A DNA stretch of 64,000 nucleotides from Clostridium beijerinckii HUN142 (GCF_000621745.1 NZ_JHXK01000008.1:124001-188000); one strand, 5' to 3'; positions 8,366-19,080 are shown, counted from the first letter of the stretch. Notes: a model not told the origin generated them from the sequence alone. Numbers and translations are program-made.

Positions 8366-10726
8366 TTACCCCTTAAGCTCCACCATAGTAACACCATCTC
8401 CACCTTCACCATATGCGCCTAGTCTATATGATTTTACATGTGGATGTCTTTTAAGCATATCATTTATTGCTTTCCTAAGTACTCCTGTTCCTTTACCGTG
8501 AACTATTGTCACCTCTCCTAGATTAGCCATATATGCATCATCTAAATATTTATCTGCTTTGTAGCATGCTTCTTCTGAATCTAATCCCCTTAAATCTACC
8601 CTTGATTCCACGTTACTTAGATTAAGCTTCACTTCTCGTTTTCTTCTTACTTTTTCTTCTTTAGTGATTTGAGTTTTTCTTAGCTCTTTAAGCTTAACAT
8701 TTATTTTCATTATTCCAGCTTCAACTTGAACTTCGCCCCTATTATCTGGCATAGAAACAATAATTACTTTTTGGTTTAATGAAGGCAGATATGCTTCCAT
8801 ACCAAGGGTTACACTAGTTATAGATTCCCCTTCGTTTTCCTTCATCTTATGAATTCCTTTTTCTCTTTCTTCTAAACTATCTTTAAGTTTCTTTCTTTCT
8901 TCTTCAAGCCTTTGTCTTCCACCACCTGCTATGCCAAACTTTTCAAGCTCTCTCATAGCTTTTAAGATCTCGTCCGCTTCATCTTTAGCATTTTCAATTA
9001 TCTCTTTTGCCTCACGCCTAGCATCCATATAAGCTTTTTCTCTAGTATTTTCTAATTTTTCAAGTTTTTCTTCATACTTCTTTTTAAGATCTTCTGCTTG
9101 ATCTCTAAGCATCTTAGCTTCCCTTGCTTCTTTTTTAGCTATTATACTTTTTTCTTGAAGCTCTCTAATTAAATTTTCAAATTGAAGATTTTCTTCAGAC
9201 ATATATTCTTTTGCGCGTTTAATGACACCTTCTACAAGTCCTAATCTCTTAGAAATCTCAAAGGCATTTGATTTACCTGGAACACCAATTAATAATCTAT
9301 ACGTTGGTCTCAAGGTCTCTATATCAAATTCAACAGAAGCATTTTCTACCCCCTCTGTTTTTAATGCATAAGCTTTAAGTTCACTATAGTGAGTAGTTGC
9401 AATTAGTTTTGCACCTCTATTTCTTAAAGTTTCTAATATAGATACTGCAAGAGCTGCTCCTTCTGCTGGATCTGTACCAGCACCAAGCTCATCAAATAAC
9501 GCTAAAGACTTGTCATCTACGTGCTTCATAATATTAACTATATTAGTCATATGAGATGAAAAAGTAGATAAACTTTGCTCAATACTTTGTTCATCACCTA
9601 TATCTGCAAATATTTCTTTAAAGAAGGCTATAGATGAGTTATCTCTAGCTGGAATCAATAATCCACTTAATCCCATAATATGAAGTAAACCAACGGTTTT
9701 TATTGTAACAGTCTTACCGCCGGTATTTGGACCTGTTATCATTAATGTTTGAAATTCTTCTCCTAGATATATATCTGATGGCACAACTTTATCACTTTCT
9801 ATTAATGGATGCCTTCCAGATAATATGCTAAATACTCCATCTTCTCTAACTATTGGCTTTACAGCGTTTAATGCAGATGCATATCTTCCTTTTGCAAATA
9901 TGAAATCAAACTCAACAAGTACCTTTAAATTACTTAAACATGAGTCTGCATTAATTTTTACTTTCAACGAAAGATCAGAAAGTATTCTTTCTATTTCAGC
10001 TTTTTCTTTTAAAAACAATTCCCTTATTTCATTGTTTAGATTAACTAAGCTCATAGGTTCAATAAAAAACGTTGCTCCAGTTGAACTTTGGTCATGTACA
10101 AGTCCTGGAACTTGGCTTTTATATTCTGATTTTACAGGAATCACATATCTATCGCCTCTCATAGTATACAAGTCATCTTGTAAATATTTTGAGTTACTTC
10201 TAACAATAGAACTTATTTTTTCTCTAACTGAAGAATTCTTTTCTTTTAAGCTTCGTCTGATATTATACAAAGTTTGGCTAGCTTTATCACTAATTTCATC
10301 CTCTGATACTATAGCTCTTTCTATTTCATCCTCTAGCGCTTTTACTGGAACTAATATATAAGCTAAGTCTTCAAGTCTTGGATATGCCTTTTCAAATTCT
10401 TCTCTTTTAAAGAATTCCTTTATATTTCTTGTAGCCTTAAGCATTCCCCCAACTTTTAATAATTGTCCTGGTGATAAAGTCCCACCCTTTTTAGCTCTTT
10501 CTATACCTTCATGTATATCAAATAATCCTTCAAGTGGGGGATTTCCCTTTGATATTAAAATTTCAAGAGCTTCGTTTGTCTCTTCTAACTTATTATTTAT
10601 TTCATATAAATTGTCGTAAGGCTCAAGCTCTTCAACTTTTGCCTTAGCAGCATTTGTTCTTGCATATTTCTTAATTTTTTCTTTTATCTTATTAAACTCT
10701 AAAATTCTTAGAGATCTTTCATTCAT
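8366..10726 (-). CDS. mutS2: Endonuclease MutS2
   Basis: A MutS2 family ATPase-nuclease of about 787 residues. Visible parts: the N-terminal core and coiled clamp, the ATPase domain with Walker A GPNTGGKT (about 335-342) and ALFDELGAGTDP (Walker B region), a long charged coiled coil, and a C-terminal Smr domain with VDLRG and VHGKGTG. In Bacillus the protein acts on collided ribosomes and stalled translation; in other bacteria it suppresses recombination. An upstream in-frame GTG at 10735 exists, but AGGA is better spaced for the ATG at 10726. The neighbours (U32 peptidase, ZapA) are the usual clostridial set. Confidence 0.95.
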   Translation of the reverse strand: MNERSLRILEFNKIKEKIKKYARTNAAKAKVEELEPYDNLYEINNKLEETNEALEILISKGNPPLEGLFDIHEGIERAKKGGTLSPGQLLKVGGMLKATRNIKEFFKREEFEKAYPRLEDLAYILVPVKALEDEIERAIVSEDEISDKASQTLYNIRRSLKEKNSSVREKISSIVRSNSKYLQDDLYTMRGDRYVIPVKSEYKSQVPGLVHDQSSTGATFFIEPMSLVNLNNEIRELFLKEKAEIERILSDLSLKVKINADSCLSNLKVLVEFDFIFAKGRYASALNAVKPIVREDGVFSILSGRHPLIESDKVVPSDIYLGEEFQTLMITGPNTGGKTVTIKTVGLLHIMGLSGLLIPARDNSSIAFFKEIFADIGDEQSIEQSLSTFSSHMTNIVNIMKHVDDKSLALFDELGAGTDPAEGAALAVSILETLRNRGAKLIATTHYSELKAYALKTEGVENASVEFDIETLRPTYRLLIGVPGKSNAFEISKRLGLVEGVIKRAKEYMSEENLQFENLIRELQEKSIIAKKEAREAKMLRDQAEDLKKKYEEKLEKLENTREKAYMDARREAKEIIENAKDEADEILKAMRELEKFGIAGGGRQRLEEERKKLKDSLEEREKGIHKMKENEGESITSVTLGMEAYLPSLNQKVIIVSMPDNRGEVQVEAGIMKINVKLKELRKTQITKEEKVRRKREVKLNLSNVESRVDLRGLDSEEACYKADKYLDDAYMANLGEVTIVHGKGTGVLRKAINDMLKRHPHVKSYRLGAYGEGGDGVTMVELKG

Positions 10727-10756
10727 ATATCCCACATCCTAACAATCAATCAACAA

Positions 10757-10866
10757 TTGACAGCATATAAGAGATAATTAGGAGTTCATACTTATAAAAC
10801 TTAAAATAATCTATATAAGAAGTCTCAAAGTAATTTACATCTTAATTATCAATTATAAGCCGTCAA
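10757..10866. repeat. 110-bp MITE-like element with imperfect terminal inverted repeats
   Basis: TTGACAGCATATAAGAGATA at the left end (10757) and the reverse complement of the right end (10840-10866) agree at about 21 of 27 positions. The element fills the gap between mutS2 and the U32 gene and codes for nothing obvious. No clear target duplication is visible. It may be a decayed miniature transposable element or an intergenic hairpin repeat. Confidence 0.5.
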
Positions 10867-10879
10867 CTATTTCTTGGTA

Positions 10880-13240
10880 TTATTCTACTCCACGTCTATA
10901 GTGGCCCTTAGTGTACTTATTATTTTCGTTTTTTGCATTATGAGCAATTTGATTTAAAACATCTTTTACTTCATCATAACTTTCATCTTTAAAGTCTACT
11001 CTAAAATTTGAAATATTAAAAGACTTAAGTTCTTCCATTTCATCAATTAAATTAGTAGATATTGAATTTAAAATATAACTTCTACAGCTATTATCACCTA
11101 AGACAGTAAAACTTTCGTTCATTCTATCAATTAGCTTAAAGTTATCTTTCATGCACGCACCACTGCATTCTTTTTTAGATGATTTATTACCAAAAGTACT
11201 TCCTATAGGACAATACTCACTAACCATAAGCTCAGTTTTTCCATAAATATTTATTCCTATATTACAGTTAACATTTTTCATTAATTCTTTTATTTCTTTT
11301 CTATTTAATTCCATACTTAAAAATGGAATATCAACATCTTGTGCATAAAATTCAGCTGCATCTTTATTAAAGATATTTAATTTATAATCTCCTATTATAA
11401 ATAGTTTATCTTTATAGATTTTTATTATTCCAGCATTGGATGTAATTATTCCCTTTATATAAGGTTTTAGTTCATCTATTATCTTCACTATACTATTAAA
11501 TTCCTGCTTAATAATACTTGGAACTTTTAAATATATATTTTTATCTTTTGAATTTTCATGTAGATTCTTTAAGTCATTTTTATTCAATGCATGTTTTTGT
11601 CTGCTGAAAAATATCTCTAGCGCTATATTTTGAGCTTTATTATCCTCAAGTAATGCCTTTAGTTGATCTTTTGTAATACAACTATAAATATAGCCTAAGT
11701 TTTCCTGACATTTTGCATTGTTTTCCTTCATAGTTCCTTCAGTTCTTTTCCTTCTATATGAACTTACCTCTTCTTTTAAAATCTTTTCAAATAATTCTCT
11801 CCTTAGATTATTTATAGCTGAAATTCTTATGAATCCATCATCAAAAATATCGAAAATTATCTTATCAAATTTATATGGAATTTCTCCTGATTTTCTTAAA
11901 GATTCCTCAACTCTTTCCCTTGTTAATGGTTTATTAGTTGCTTCTTCAACTATTTCCCCGTAAACTCTGTATTCTTTTTTATTGTATTTTGCTTTAATAC
12001 AAAGAGGCGAATTAACTTTAAATTCAACTTCTCCAGTTAAATTTATTTTCCTTTTATAAGGTTTTAAATCCTCATTTAACTCATCATAAAGTTTTTTATC
12101 AGACATCTTATATAGCTTATAGCCTTTTTTATATCCACCAGTTGGAAATAATTTGACTGTTTCACCCCTAAAAGCTTCTTTGACTTCATTATTGTTATTT
12201 AGAATTTTGCTTAAAGTAAATCCATCGTCATTGAACCTTATACCATCACCTAAAGATACGCTAGATTCTAGTTTAATTTCTCCATTGTTTGATACCTGCC
12301 CTATATATACACCAGTATTTTTAGGGTAATTATAACTCATCATATCTTTTCCTACATTTTTATATAGATATGCTTTAGCAAAACCTTCTCTATTAAACAG
12401 TTGCGCTAATTCCTGTCTTCCCTTTTGTAAATCAAACTTTGTATTTATTACTACTTTATCAATGGCTTTTCTATAATTCCTTGTAACCCCAGCAACATAT
12501 TCTGGCTTTTTCATTCTTCCCTCAACTTTTAATGACGCTGTTCCGCTCTTTATAATAGCGTCCATATCATCAATAAAGCATGTATCCTTAGGACTCAAAA
12601 GATAAGCCTTTTTTTCTCCAAAATTCTCTCCTTTTAATGTATACTGCATTCTACAAGGTTGTGCACATCTTCCTCTATTTCCGCTTCTTCCACCAATCAT
12701 AGAACTCATCAAGCATTGTCCTGAATAACATACGCATAAAGCGCCATGTACAAATATTTCTGTCTCAATTCCTAAATCTTTTGAAATATATCTAATTTCA
12801 TCTAATGTAAGTTCTCTAGATAAAACTATTCTCTGCATTCCTTTTTCTCTAAAGTATAAAGCTCCTTCTGCATTATGAATTGTCATTTGTGTTGATGCGT
12901 GAAGTTCAAAATCTGGGTATACATCTCTTATTAATTTTACTAATCCTAAATCTTGTATTATTATCGCATCTACTCCAATTTCATAAAGGTATCCAGCATA
13001 TTTTAAAGCTTCCTTTAATTCATTTTGTTTTAAAATTGTATTTATAGTAACATACACTTTTATATTATAGCTATGAGCATAATCAACAGCCTTCATCATT
13101 GTTTCATTATCAAAATTTGATGCATAAGCTCTAGCTGAAAATTTATTTCCACCAAGATATATTGCATCTGCTCCATTATTTATAGCAGCAATTAAACTCT
13201 CCATGCTTCCTGCTGGAGCCAGTAATTCTATCTTATTCAT
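10880..13240 (-). CDS. U32 family peptidase (large, DUF3656-containing type)
   Basis: A 786-residue U32 protein. The N-terminal barrel begins with ELLAPAGSMESLIAAINNGA and contains the signature with clustered cysteines CVCYSGQCLMSS...GRCAQPCR (about 167-197), which in related hydroxylases binds an iron-sulfur cluster. A long C-terminal part corresponds to the DUF3656-containing members such as E. coli RlhA, which hydroxylates 23S rRNA. A second cysteine group (YCPIGSTFG, KKECSGACMKD) lies near residue 690. RNA modification is more likely than proteolysis. It follows zapA closely (14-base gap) and starts at ATG 13240 after GAAGGAG. Confidence 0.9.
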   Translation of the reverse strand: MNKIELLAPAGSMESLIAAINNGADAIYLGGNKFSARAYASNFDNETMMKAVDYAHSYNIKVYVTINTILKQNELKEALKYAGYLYEIGVDAIIIQDLGLVKLIRDVYPDFELHASTQMTIHNAEGALYFREKGMQRIVLSRELTLDEIRYISKDLGIETEIFVHGALCVCYSGQCLMSSMIGGRSGNRGRCAQPCRMQYTLKGENFGEKKAYLLSPKDTCFIDDMDAIIKSGTASLKVEGRMKKPEYVAGVTRNYRKAIDKVVINTKFDLQKGRQELAQLFNREGFAKAYLYKNVGKDMMSYNYPKNTGVYIGQVSNNGEIKLESSVSLGDGIRFNDDGFTLSKILNNNNEVKEAFRGETVKLFPTGGYKKGYKLYKMSDKKLYDELNEDLKPYKRKINLTGEVEFKVNSPLCIKAKYNKKEYRVYGEIVEEATNKPLTRERVEESLRKSGEIPYKFDKIIFDIFDDGFIRISAINNLRRELFEKILKEEVSSYRRKRTEGTMKENNAKCQENLGYIYSCITKDQLKALLEDNKAQNIALEIFFSRQKHALNKNDLKNLHENSKDKNIYLKVPSIIKQEFNSIVKIIDELKPYIKGIITSNAGIIKIYKDKLFIIGDYKLNIFNKDAAEFYAQDVDIPFLSMELNRKEIKELMKNVNCNIGINIYGKTELMVSEYCPIGSTFGNKSSKKECSGACMKDNFKLIDRMNESFTVLGDNSCRSYILNSISTNLIDEMEELKSFNISNFRVDFKDESYDEVKDVLNQIAHNAKNENNKYTKGHYRRGVE

Positions 13241-13254
13241 ATTTCTCCTTCATT

Positions 13255-15219
13255 TTATCTTTTCTTTTTTACAATAGGACCTACTTGTTCTTTTTTAGCT
13301 TTTGCTATTTCTATTTCTTTATTTATTATTTCTGCTTGTAGTTCAAATAACCTATTGTGAAAAGTCCTTGCTTCTTGATTAAGTTTATCATTTTCATTAG
13401 CTATTTCTTCTTTCTCTTTAGATAGTATCGACATCTTTCCTCGTAAATCCTCTATTGATTCCTTACTTGTATTCAAATCTTTTTCCTTAGCTTCTATTTC
13501 TCTTTTTAATTTTAGGAAAATTCCCTCTTTATCTTCCAATTCTTTTTCTAATCTAACTAAAGCTCTCTCTCTACTTGCCAATTCTTCTTTAATTCTTCTT
13601 AAGTCATTCTCTTTACTTTCTAATGTATTGCTTACGTCTTCAATCTCTTTTATCCTGATATTAACTTCTGCTTCTTTTTCTTCATGAACTTCTTTAAGCT
13701 CAAGTTTTAGCTTTTCGTTATCATTTCTTACTATTTTAAGTTCTTCTTCTAATCGCTCTTTTTCTCTATCAGAATTTTCTATTTCTTGTGATAACTTATC
13801 GTTAGTATCATTGATATTTTTAATTTCACTATTTAAAATCTCTTGTTCTTTTTTTAGCTTATTGATTTCGCTTAGTAAATTATCCTTTTCCTCATTTAGT
13901 ACATCAAATTGATTTACCAATACTTCATTTTCTTTATTTAGCCTACTTAACTTTTGCTTACACTCCGTAATTTCTTTTTCTGATTCTTCAAATAAATCAT
14001 TAAGCTGTTTATTAAGGTCAGCTTTTTCCATATTGTTATCTTGAATTTCTTTTGTTAACTTGACAATATTATCTTTTTCAAGTTTTAGACTATTACTTAA
14101 TTCCTGCTCTCTTGCAAGTAAATTTTTAATCTTCTTATTTAATTCTTCTTCACTTAATAACAACTCTGTAATTTTATTTTTTAGTATTTCTTTTTCTTCT
14201 CTAGCTTTAGAAGTTATTGCATTATTAGTAGTAATCTGATTTTCTAACTTTTCCTTATACTCCGAAAGTTCTTTAGTACATTTATAATGGTCTTCATTTA
14301 TTTTTTCTAAATTTGCTTTACATAAAGTATATTCTTTACTTATAACTTCTTTATTATTAATTTCATATTTTAAACTCTCGCCTACTTTTTTCAATTCTTC
14401 ACAAACATTGTTATAATCAGCTTCTAATGAAATATTCTTTTCTTGTAATAAAAGCATCTTATTATCTAAATTCAACTTAGCTTGAGTAAGTTCTTTGATT
14501 TGTTTATCTAACTCAAAATTTACAGCAGTCATTTCATTTAATTGCTCAGTTACCATATCCTTTTCTTTATTAGCTTTAGTAATATCACTAGTTAAACTAC
14601 TTATTTGTTCATTAGCTTGTTGCACTTGCTTGTTTAATCTATGCTCCTTATTTTTAGCCTCATCTATCTTCTTATAAAGTATTTTGCTCTTCTCTTTATA
14701 ATCTGCAATGTCTTTAGTTAAAGTCTCATTACTATTCTTATTTCTCTTATTCTCATCATTTATTAATTTATTTTCTTTTTTCAGATTTTCATTCTCAATT
14801 TTAAGTTTATTAATTTCATCACTTAATGAACTAAATCTTACTTCTACATTATTATATTTTCCATGCAGTTCTTCTTCTTTCTTCTGGAAATTATTTTGAA
14901 GTTCCGATTTTTCCTTATTTATATTTTCTAACTTCAGACTGAGTTCGTCCACTTTCTTCTTTAATGAAGAATTTTCATTACTAATAGTTTCTTTGACTTT
15001 AATCGCTTTGTCTAATTGCAAATCACACTCGTAAAGTTCATCGGCTATATTTACTGCTGCTAAAACAGAAGCATCTGTTGTACTAAAACTAGCTTTCTTA
15101 GACAGAATTTCTTTAATTCTTGTATCAACAAAATTTGCTACCCCAAGCAAATATTTTTCGTCTTTTTCCCCTTTTAAGTTATAATTCATACCATTTATAT
15201 TAACTGTTACCCTAATCAT
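13255..15219 (-). CDS. ZapA domain fused to a very long coiled coil
   Basis: The first 75 or so residues match ZapA: RVTVNINGMNYNLKGEKDEKYLLGVA, then ASVLAAVNIADEL. ZapA binds FtsZ and bundles its filaments. Typical ZapA is 85-130 residues; here the C-terminal helix continues as an unbroken charged heptad coiled coil to residue 640 or so, ending PIVKKKR. That could form a rod of tens of nanometres. It is upstream of the U32 and mutS2 genes, the usual clostridial position for zapA. The domain call is firm; what the rod does is unknown. Confidence 0.85.
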   Translation of the reverse strand: MIRVTVNINGMNYNLKGEKDEKYLLGVANFVDTRIKEILSKKASFSTTDASVLAAVNIADELYECDLQLDKAIKVKETISNENSSLKKKVDELSLKLENINKEKSELQNNFQKKEEELHGKYNNVEVRFSSLSDEINKLKIENENLKKENKLINDENKRNKNSNETLTKDIADYKEKSKILYKKIDEAKNKEHRLNKQVQQANEQISSLTSDITKANKEKDMVTEQLNEMTAVNFELDKQIKELTQAKLNLDNKMLLLQEKNISLEADYNNVCEELKKVGESLKYEINNKEVISKEYTLCKANLEKINEDHYKCTKELSEYKEKLENQITTNNAITSKAREEKEILKNKITELLLSEEELNKKIKNLLAREQELSNSLKLEKDNIVKLTKEIQDNNMEKADLNKQLNDLFEESEKEITECKQKLSRLNKENEVLVNQFDVLNEEKDNLLSEINKLKKEQEILNSEIKNINDTNDKLSQEIENSDREKERLEEELKIVRNDNEKLKLELKEVHEEKEAEVNIRIKEIEDVSNTLESKENDLRRIKEELASRERALVRLEKELEDKEGIFLKLKREIEAKEKDLNTSKESIEDLRGKMSILSKEKEEIANENDKLNQEARTFHNRLFELQAEIINKEIEIAKAKKEQVGPIVKKKR

Positions 15220-15493
15220 AATAATAGCACCTCGTAAAATTCTTTATTACTTCTAATTATAGGGTATATTCATCAATAAAACAATTATGTTAGACTAACT
15301 GAACCTTGAATTCTTGCACTTTTTCTTCAAATTTACGAAAAAAAACCTGTATCTATTCAATTGCTAAAAAAGTTTTCGTACTTCTTAAATTTTATGCTAT
15401 ACTTATTTTGATTATTTTATTGTTTAATTGTATAAAAATGATTAATATTACTTTATTGTGTTAATCATTCTTATATATAACTAGAATTGGGCG

Positions 15494-16852
15494 GTGAGTG
15501 AAATTAATATTAAATCTATTTTAAGCATATTACTATCAAAAATTACTGCATTTTCTGCAAAACATATTGTAAAAGGTGGGAGTAATTTTCCTGGTAAAAT
15601 AGCTTTAAAAATTGATAAATCAATCTTAAAACATGTTAGTAAGGGATACAAAGTAATTTTAGTTACCGGAACTAACGGAAAAACAACAACTACAAGCATG
15701 ATTTACAATATCCTAAAGGAAAATAAATTACATGTTATAACAAATAGTACTGGGGCCAATTTGTATCCAGGTATCGTAGCTTGTTTTATTTCCAACTATT
15801 CTTTTTTTAAGAAAAAAGAAAATCCTTACGCTGTAATAGAAGTCGATGAAGCTAATGTAAAATTCATTACAGAACATATAACCCCTGAAATAATAACTGT
15901 AACTAATTTATTTAGGGACCAGCTAGATAGATATGGAGAAGTTTATACAACTCTCGTTAAAATTTTAGAAGGTGTAGCTAAAGTTCCTGAGTCAAAGCTG
16001 GTTTTGAATGGTGATGAATCTTTACTTGGAAAGCTAGATGTTAGAAATCCAGTAGTATATTATGGTTTTAATACACCTATTAAAGAAGATACTAAATTAG
16101 AAATAAATGCTGATGCAAAATTCTGCAAGTTCTGTAAGGCACCTTATTCATATAACCTAGTTACTTATAATCACTTAGGAGATTTTTACTGTCCCGAATG
16201 TGGTTACAAGCGTTCCGAACTTGATTATGCTGTAAATAAAATTTTTGACTTAACACCTGAAAACTCTTCTGTATTAATTAATGACACTGAAGTTTTCATA
16301 AGTCAATCAGGTGCTTATAATATTTACAATGCTTTATGTGCATTTGCAATCTCAAAAGAACTTGGAGTAGAAGACTCAATAATTAAAGCCTCTCTTCAAA
16401 ATCAAAGTTCAAGCTTCGGAAGACAGGAGCAAATATCTATTGACAATAAAGATGTACAAATTATATTAGTAAAAAATCCTGCTGGATATAACCAAGCTTT
16501 AGACACTCTCGCTCTTAATACAAGTGAATTTTCTGCAGTTTTCATGTTAAATGATAATTACGCTGACGGACGTGATGTTTCTTGGATTTGGGATGTAGAC
16601 TTCGAAAAAATATCTACTTTAAAGATAGAAGATATTTTTGTATCTGGAATTAGAATGTATGATATGGCTGTAAGATTAAAGGTTGCTGGATTAAATGTAG
16701 ATAAATTTATTTTAAAAGAAGATTATGAAGAACTTACAGATAAAATTAAGGGATCTACTTCTAAAAAAGTATATATATTAGCCACTTATACTGCAATGAT
16801 TAACTATAGAAAATATCTTCATTCAAAAGGTTATATTAAAAAACTTTGGTAA
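15494..16852 (+). CDS. murT: Lipid II isoglutaminyl synthase, Mur-ligase subunit MurT
   Basis: A 452-residue Mur ligase-like protein with the ATP-binding loop GTNGKTTTTSM (about 59-69) and a zinc ribbon CKFCKAPY...CPECGY (about 210-240), which marks MurT. The C-terminal DUF1727 domain contacts the glutaminase. With GatD it amidates the D-glutamate of lipid II to D-isoglutamine, needed for efficient cross-linking. The start is GTG 15494 with a poor ribosome binding site. GatD follows after 18 bases. Confidence 0.94.
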   Translation: MSEINIKSILSILLSKITAFSAKHIVKGGSNFPGKIALKIDKSILKHVSKGYKVILVTGTNGKTTTTSMIYNILKENKLHVITNSTGANLYPGIVACFISNYSFFKKKENPYAVIEVDEANVKFITEHITPEIITVTNLFRDQLDRYGEVYTTLVKILEGVAKVPESKLVLNGDESLLGKLDVRNPVVYYGFNTPIKEDTKLEINADAKFCKFCKAPYSYNLVTYNHLGDFYCPECGYKRSELDYAVNKIFDLTPENSSVLINDTEVFISQSGAYNIYNALCAFAISKELGVEDSIIKASLQNQSSSFGRQEQISIDNKDVQIILVKNPAGYNQALDTLALNTSEFSAVFMLNDNYADGRDVSWIWDVDFEKISTLKIEDIFVSGIRMYDMAVRLKVAGLNVDKFILKEDYEELTDKIKGSTSKKVYILATYTAMINYRKYLHSKGYIKKLW

Positions 16853-16870
16853 GATAAGGAGAATAAGATT

Positions 16871-17593
16871 ATGGAATTAACTATCTGTCATTTATATCCG
16901 GATTTATTAAATGTATATGGTGACGTAGGTAATGTACTCATTTTAAAACATAGAGCAGCCCTTAGAGGAATTGATGTAGATATAATAAACACTTCAATAG
17001 GTGAAAATATAGATAAAGAAAATGTGGACATCATCTTTTTCGGTGGTGGTCAGGATTATGAACAATCTATAGTCTCTACTGATTTAAATGAGATAAAGAA
17101 AGATGCTTTAACAAGTTATATTGAAGATGGGAAAGTTATGCTAGCTATATGCGGTGGATATCAATTATTAGGTAAATACTACACTGCCCCAAATGGAGAA
17201 AAAATAGATGGACTTGGTATTTTAAACCTCTATACTGAAGGTGGCGATACTAGATTTATTGGAAACACAGAAATATTTAACGAAGAATTTAATGAAACTT
17301 ATGTGGGATTTGAAAATCATTCAGGAAGAACATATATAAATGACCATACTCCCCTTGGAAAATGCATTCACGGATATGGCAATAATGGTGAAGATGGATA
17401 TGAAGGATGTATCTATAAAAATACATTTGGTTCATATTTTCATGGTTCTTTCCTTTCAAAAAATCCAGAATTTGCAGATAGACTTCTAACTTTAGCTTTG
17501 AAGAACAAGTATGGAGAAGATGTAAAATTAGAAAACTTAAATGATAATTTTGAATTAAAAGCAAAAAGTTCTATAATACAAAGATTAAAGTAA
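16871..17593 (+). CDS. gatD: Lipid II isoglutaminyl synthase, glutaminase subunit GatD
   Basis: A 240-residue class I glutamine amidotransferase. The nucleophile is C94 in AICGGYQLLG, the same position as in Staphylococcus GatD; the catalytic histidine is H191 in GSYFHGSFL. It releases ammonia from glutamine for MurT. The ribosome binding site TAAGGAG is well placed. The two genes form a compact operon. Confidence 0.95.
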   Translation: MELTICHLYPDLLNVYGDVGNVLILKHRAALRGIDVDIINTSIGENIDKENVDIIFFGGGQDYEQSIVSTDLNEIKKDALTSYIEDGKVMLAICGGYQLLGKYYTAPNGEKIDGLGILNLYTEGGDTRFIGNTEIFNEEFNETYVGFENHSGRTYINDHTPLGKCIHGYGNNGEDGYEGCIYKNTFGSYFHGSFLSKNPEFADRLLTLALKNKYGEDVKLENLNDNFELKAKSSIIQRLK

Positions 17594-17757
17594 ATATTGC
17601 AATATTGTAAATTGTCATATATTGTTTGTAACTTTTTACATAACATTTATTGTTATAGCATTACATAAATGTTATACTTAAAATGTTTTATTATACTTAA
17701 GGCATGTCTAAAAACGATTATTTTTTTATATGCTTAAAAGAAGTGGAGAGATTTGAC

Positions 17758-19080
17758 TTGAAAAAAAATTTAATTTTAAAAGCATTTGCATTAACCCTTT
17801 CTCTTTCTTTATTTAGTCCATTAAGTATGGCAAGTTATGCAGCAAGCAATTCTGCAAAACCTAAGACTGAAACTTCATCAGAGAACTTACCAAACATTAA
17901 AGCTGAAGCTGCTTTAACTATGGATTTAGAAACTGGAGAGATAATTTATTGCAAAGATGCTGATGGCAAGAGATATCCTGCTAGTACAACAAAACTTTTA
18001 ACTGGCTTATTATTAGCTGAAAGCAAAGATAAAGCAGATCAGCTTGAATATACTAAATCTGCAAAGGAACAACCTGAATATTCTTTAAATTTAAATTATA
18101 TGCATAATACTATGCAGCCTGGTGACAAAGTAACTGCTGACGATATAATGAAAGGTTTGCTACTTTTTTCTGGTAATGATACTGCATATGTAATAGCAGA
18201 CAATATTTCCGGAGATGTTAAATCATTTGCTGAATTAATGAATAAAAAGGCAAAGGAACTTGGAGCTACTAATAGTAACTTTGTTACTCCTAATGGACTC
18301 CATGATCCAAATCATTACACTACAGCATATGACCTTTCATTAATCATGAAAGCAGCTTTTGCGAATCCTTGGGAACGCGAAACAATGGAACTTGAAAAAG
18401 CTCCTATAACTTTAAAGAATTCTAGAATAATTTTAGAAAATAGAAACTTAACACTTGGTAAAAATGGTAACCTTGCTGGTAAAACTGGTACAACTAATGA
18501 AGCTGGCGGTTGTTTAGCGACTGTTTATGACAGAGATGGGCGTCAGTTAATTGGTATTGTTCTTAAAAGTAGACAAATTGATAATGCAGATATGACAAAA
18601 TTTAATGATATGGATGCTATTATGGATTATAGCTATGGTGCTAAAAAAGAAGTTTATAAAGCAAATGGTGAAAGTGTTGGAACCGCTGATGTAAAATATA
18701 AACCATTTATATTATTTGGGCCTACAAAAACTATCTCTGTTCCAATTAAATTGACTCAAGATGTGAACTATTATAAAAATGCTATAAACGATTCTGAATC
18801 TCAGATTGCTTATAAAGGAACAGATTCTACTGCATGGAGTTTACTATTCAATAAAAATACTAAACTTACTTATAGTACAAGAAATCATTCTGAAGAAGTT
18901 ACAGGTTCAGTTGATATTTCACTAGGTTCAATAATTAAAGATAATTTAATTATCTACATTTCTACTTTAGTAGGTTTGGCTATTATCGTAACTCTTATTG
19001 CTCTTATTAAAAATGCTGCATCTAATTCAAGACGCAAGAATAAAAATTACTATAGCCGTTCTAACAGAAGAAGAAGATAA
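17758..19080 (+). CDS. D-alanyl-D-alanine carboxypeptidase, DacF/PBP5 type
   Basis: A peptidase S11 penicillin-binding protein of about 440 residues. The three active-site motifs are present: STTK (SxxK) early in the domain, SGN in LLFSGNDTAYV, and KTG in AGKTGTTNEAGG. The protein trims the terminal D-alanine from peptidoglycan stems. A signal peptide starts it and a C-terminal transmembrane helix (LIIYISTLVGLAIIVTLIALI region) plus a basic tail anchor it. The upstream ATG at 17704 would give an unusual N-terminus; TTG 17758 after GTGGAGAG gives a normal signal peptide, so it is preferred. It follows murT-gatD, so three wall genes are grouped. Confidence 0.93.
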   Translation: MKKNLILKAFALTLSLSLFSPLSMASYAASNSAKPKTETSSENLPNIKAEAALTMDLETGEIIYCKDADGKRYPASTTKLLTGLLLAESKDKADQLEYTKSAKEQPEYSLNLNYMHNTMQPGDKVTADDIMKGLLLFSGNDTAYVIADNISGDVKSFAELMNKKAKELGATNSNFVTPNGLHDPNHYTTAYDLSLIMKAAFANPWERETMELEKAPITLKNSRIILENRNLTLGKNGNLAGKTGTTNEAGGCLATVYDRDGRQLIGIVLKSRQIDNADMTKFNDMDAIMDYSYGAKKEVYKANGESVGTADVKYKPFILFGPTKTISVPIKLTQDVNYYKNAINDSESQIAYKGTDSTAWSLLFNKNTKLTYSTRNHSEEVTGSVDISLGSIIKDNLIIYISTLVGLAIIVTLIALIKNAASNSRRKNKNYYSRSNRRRR

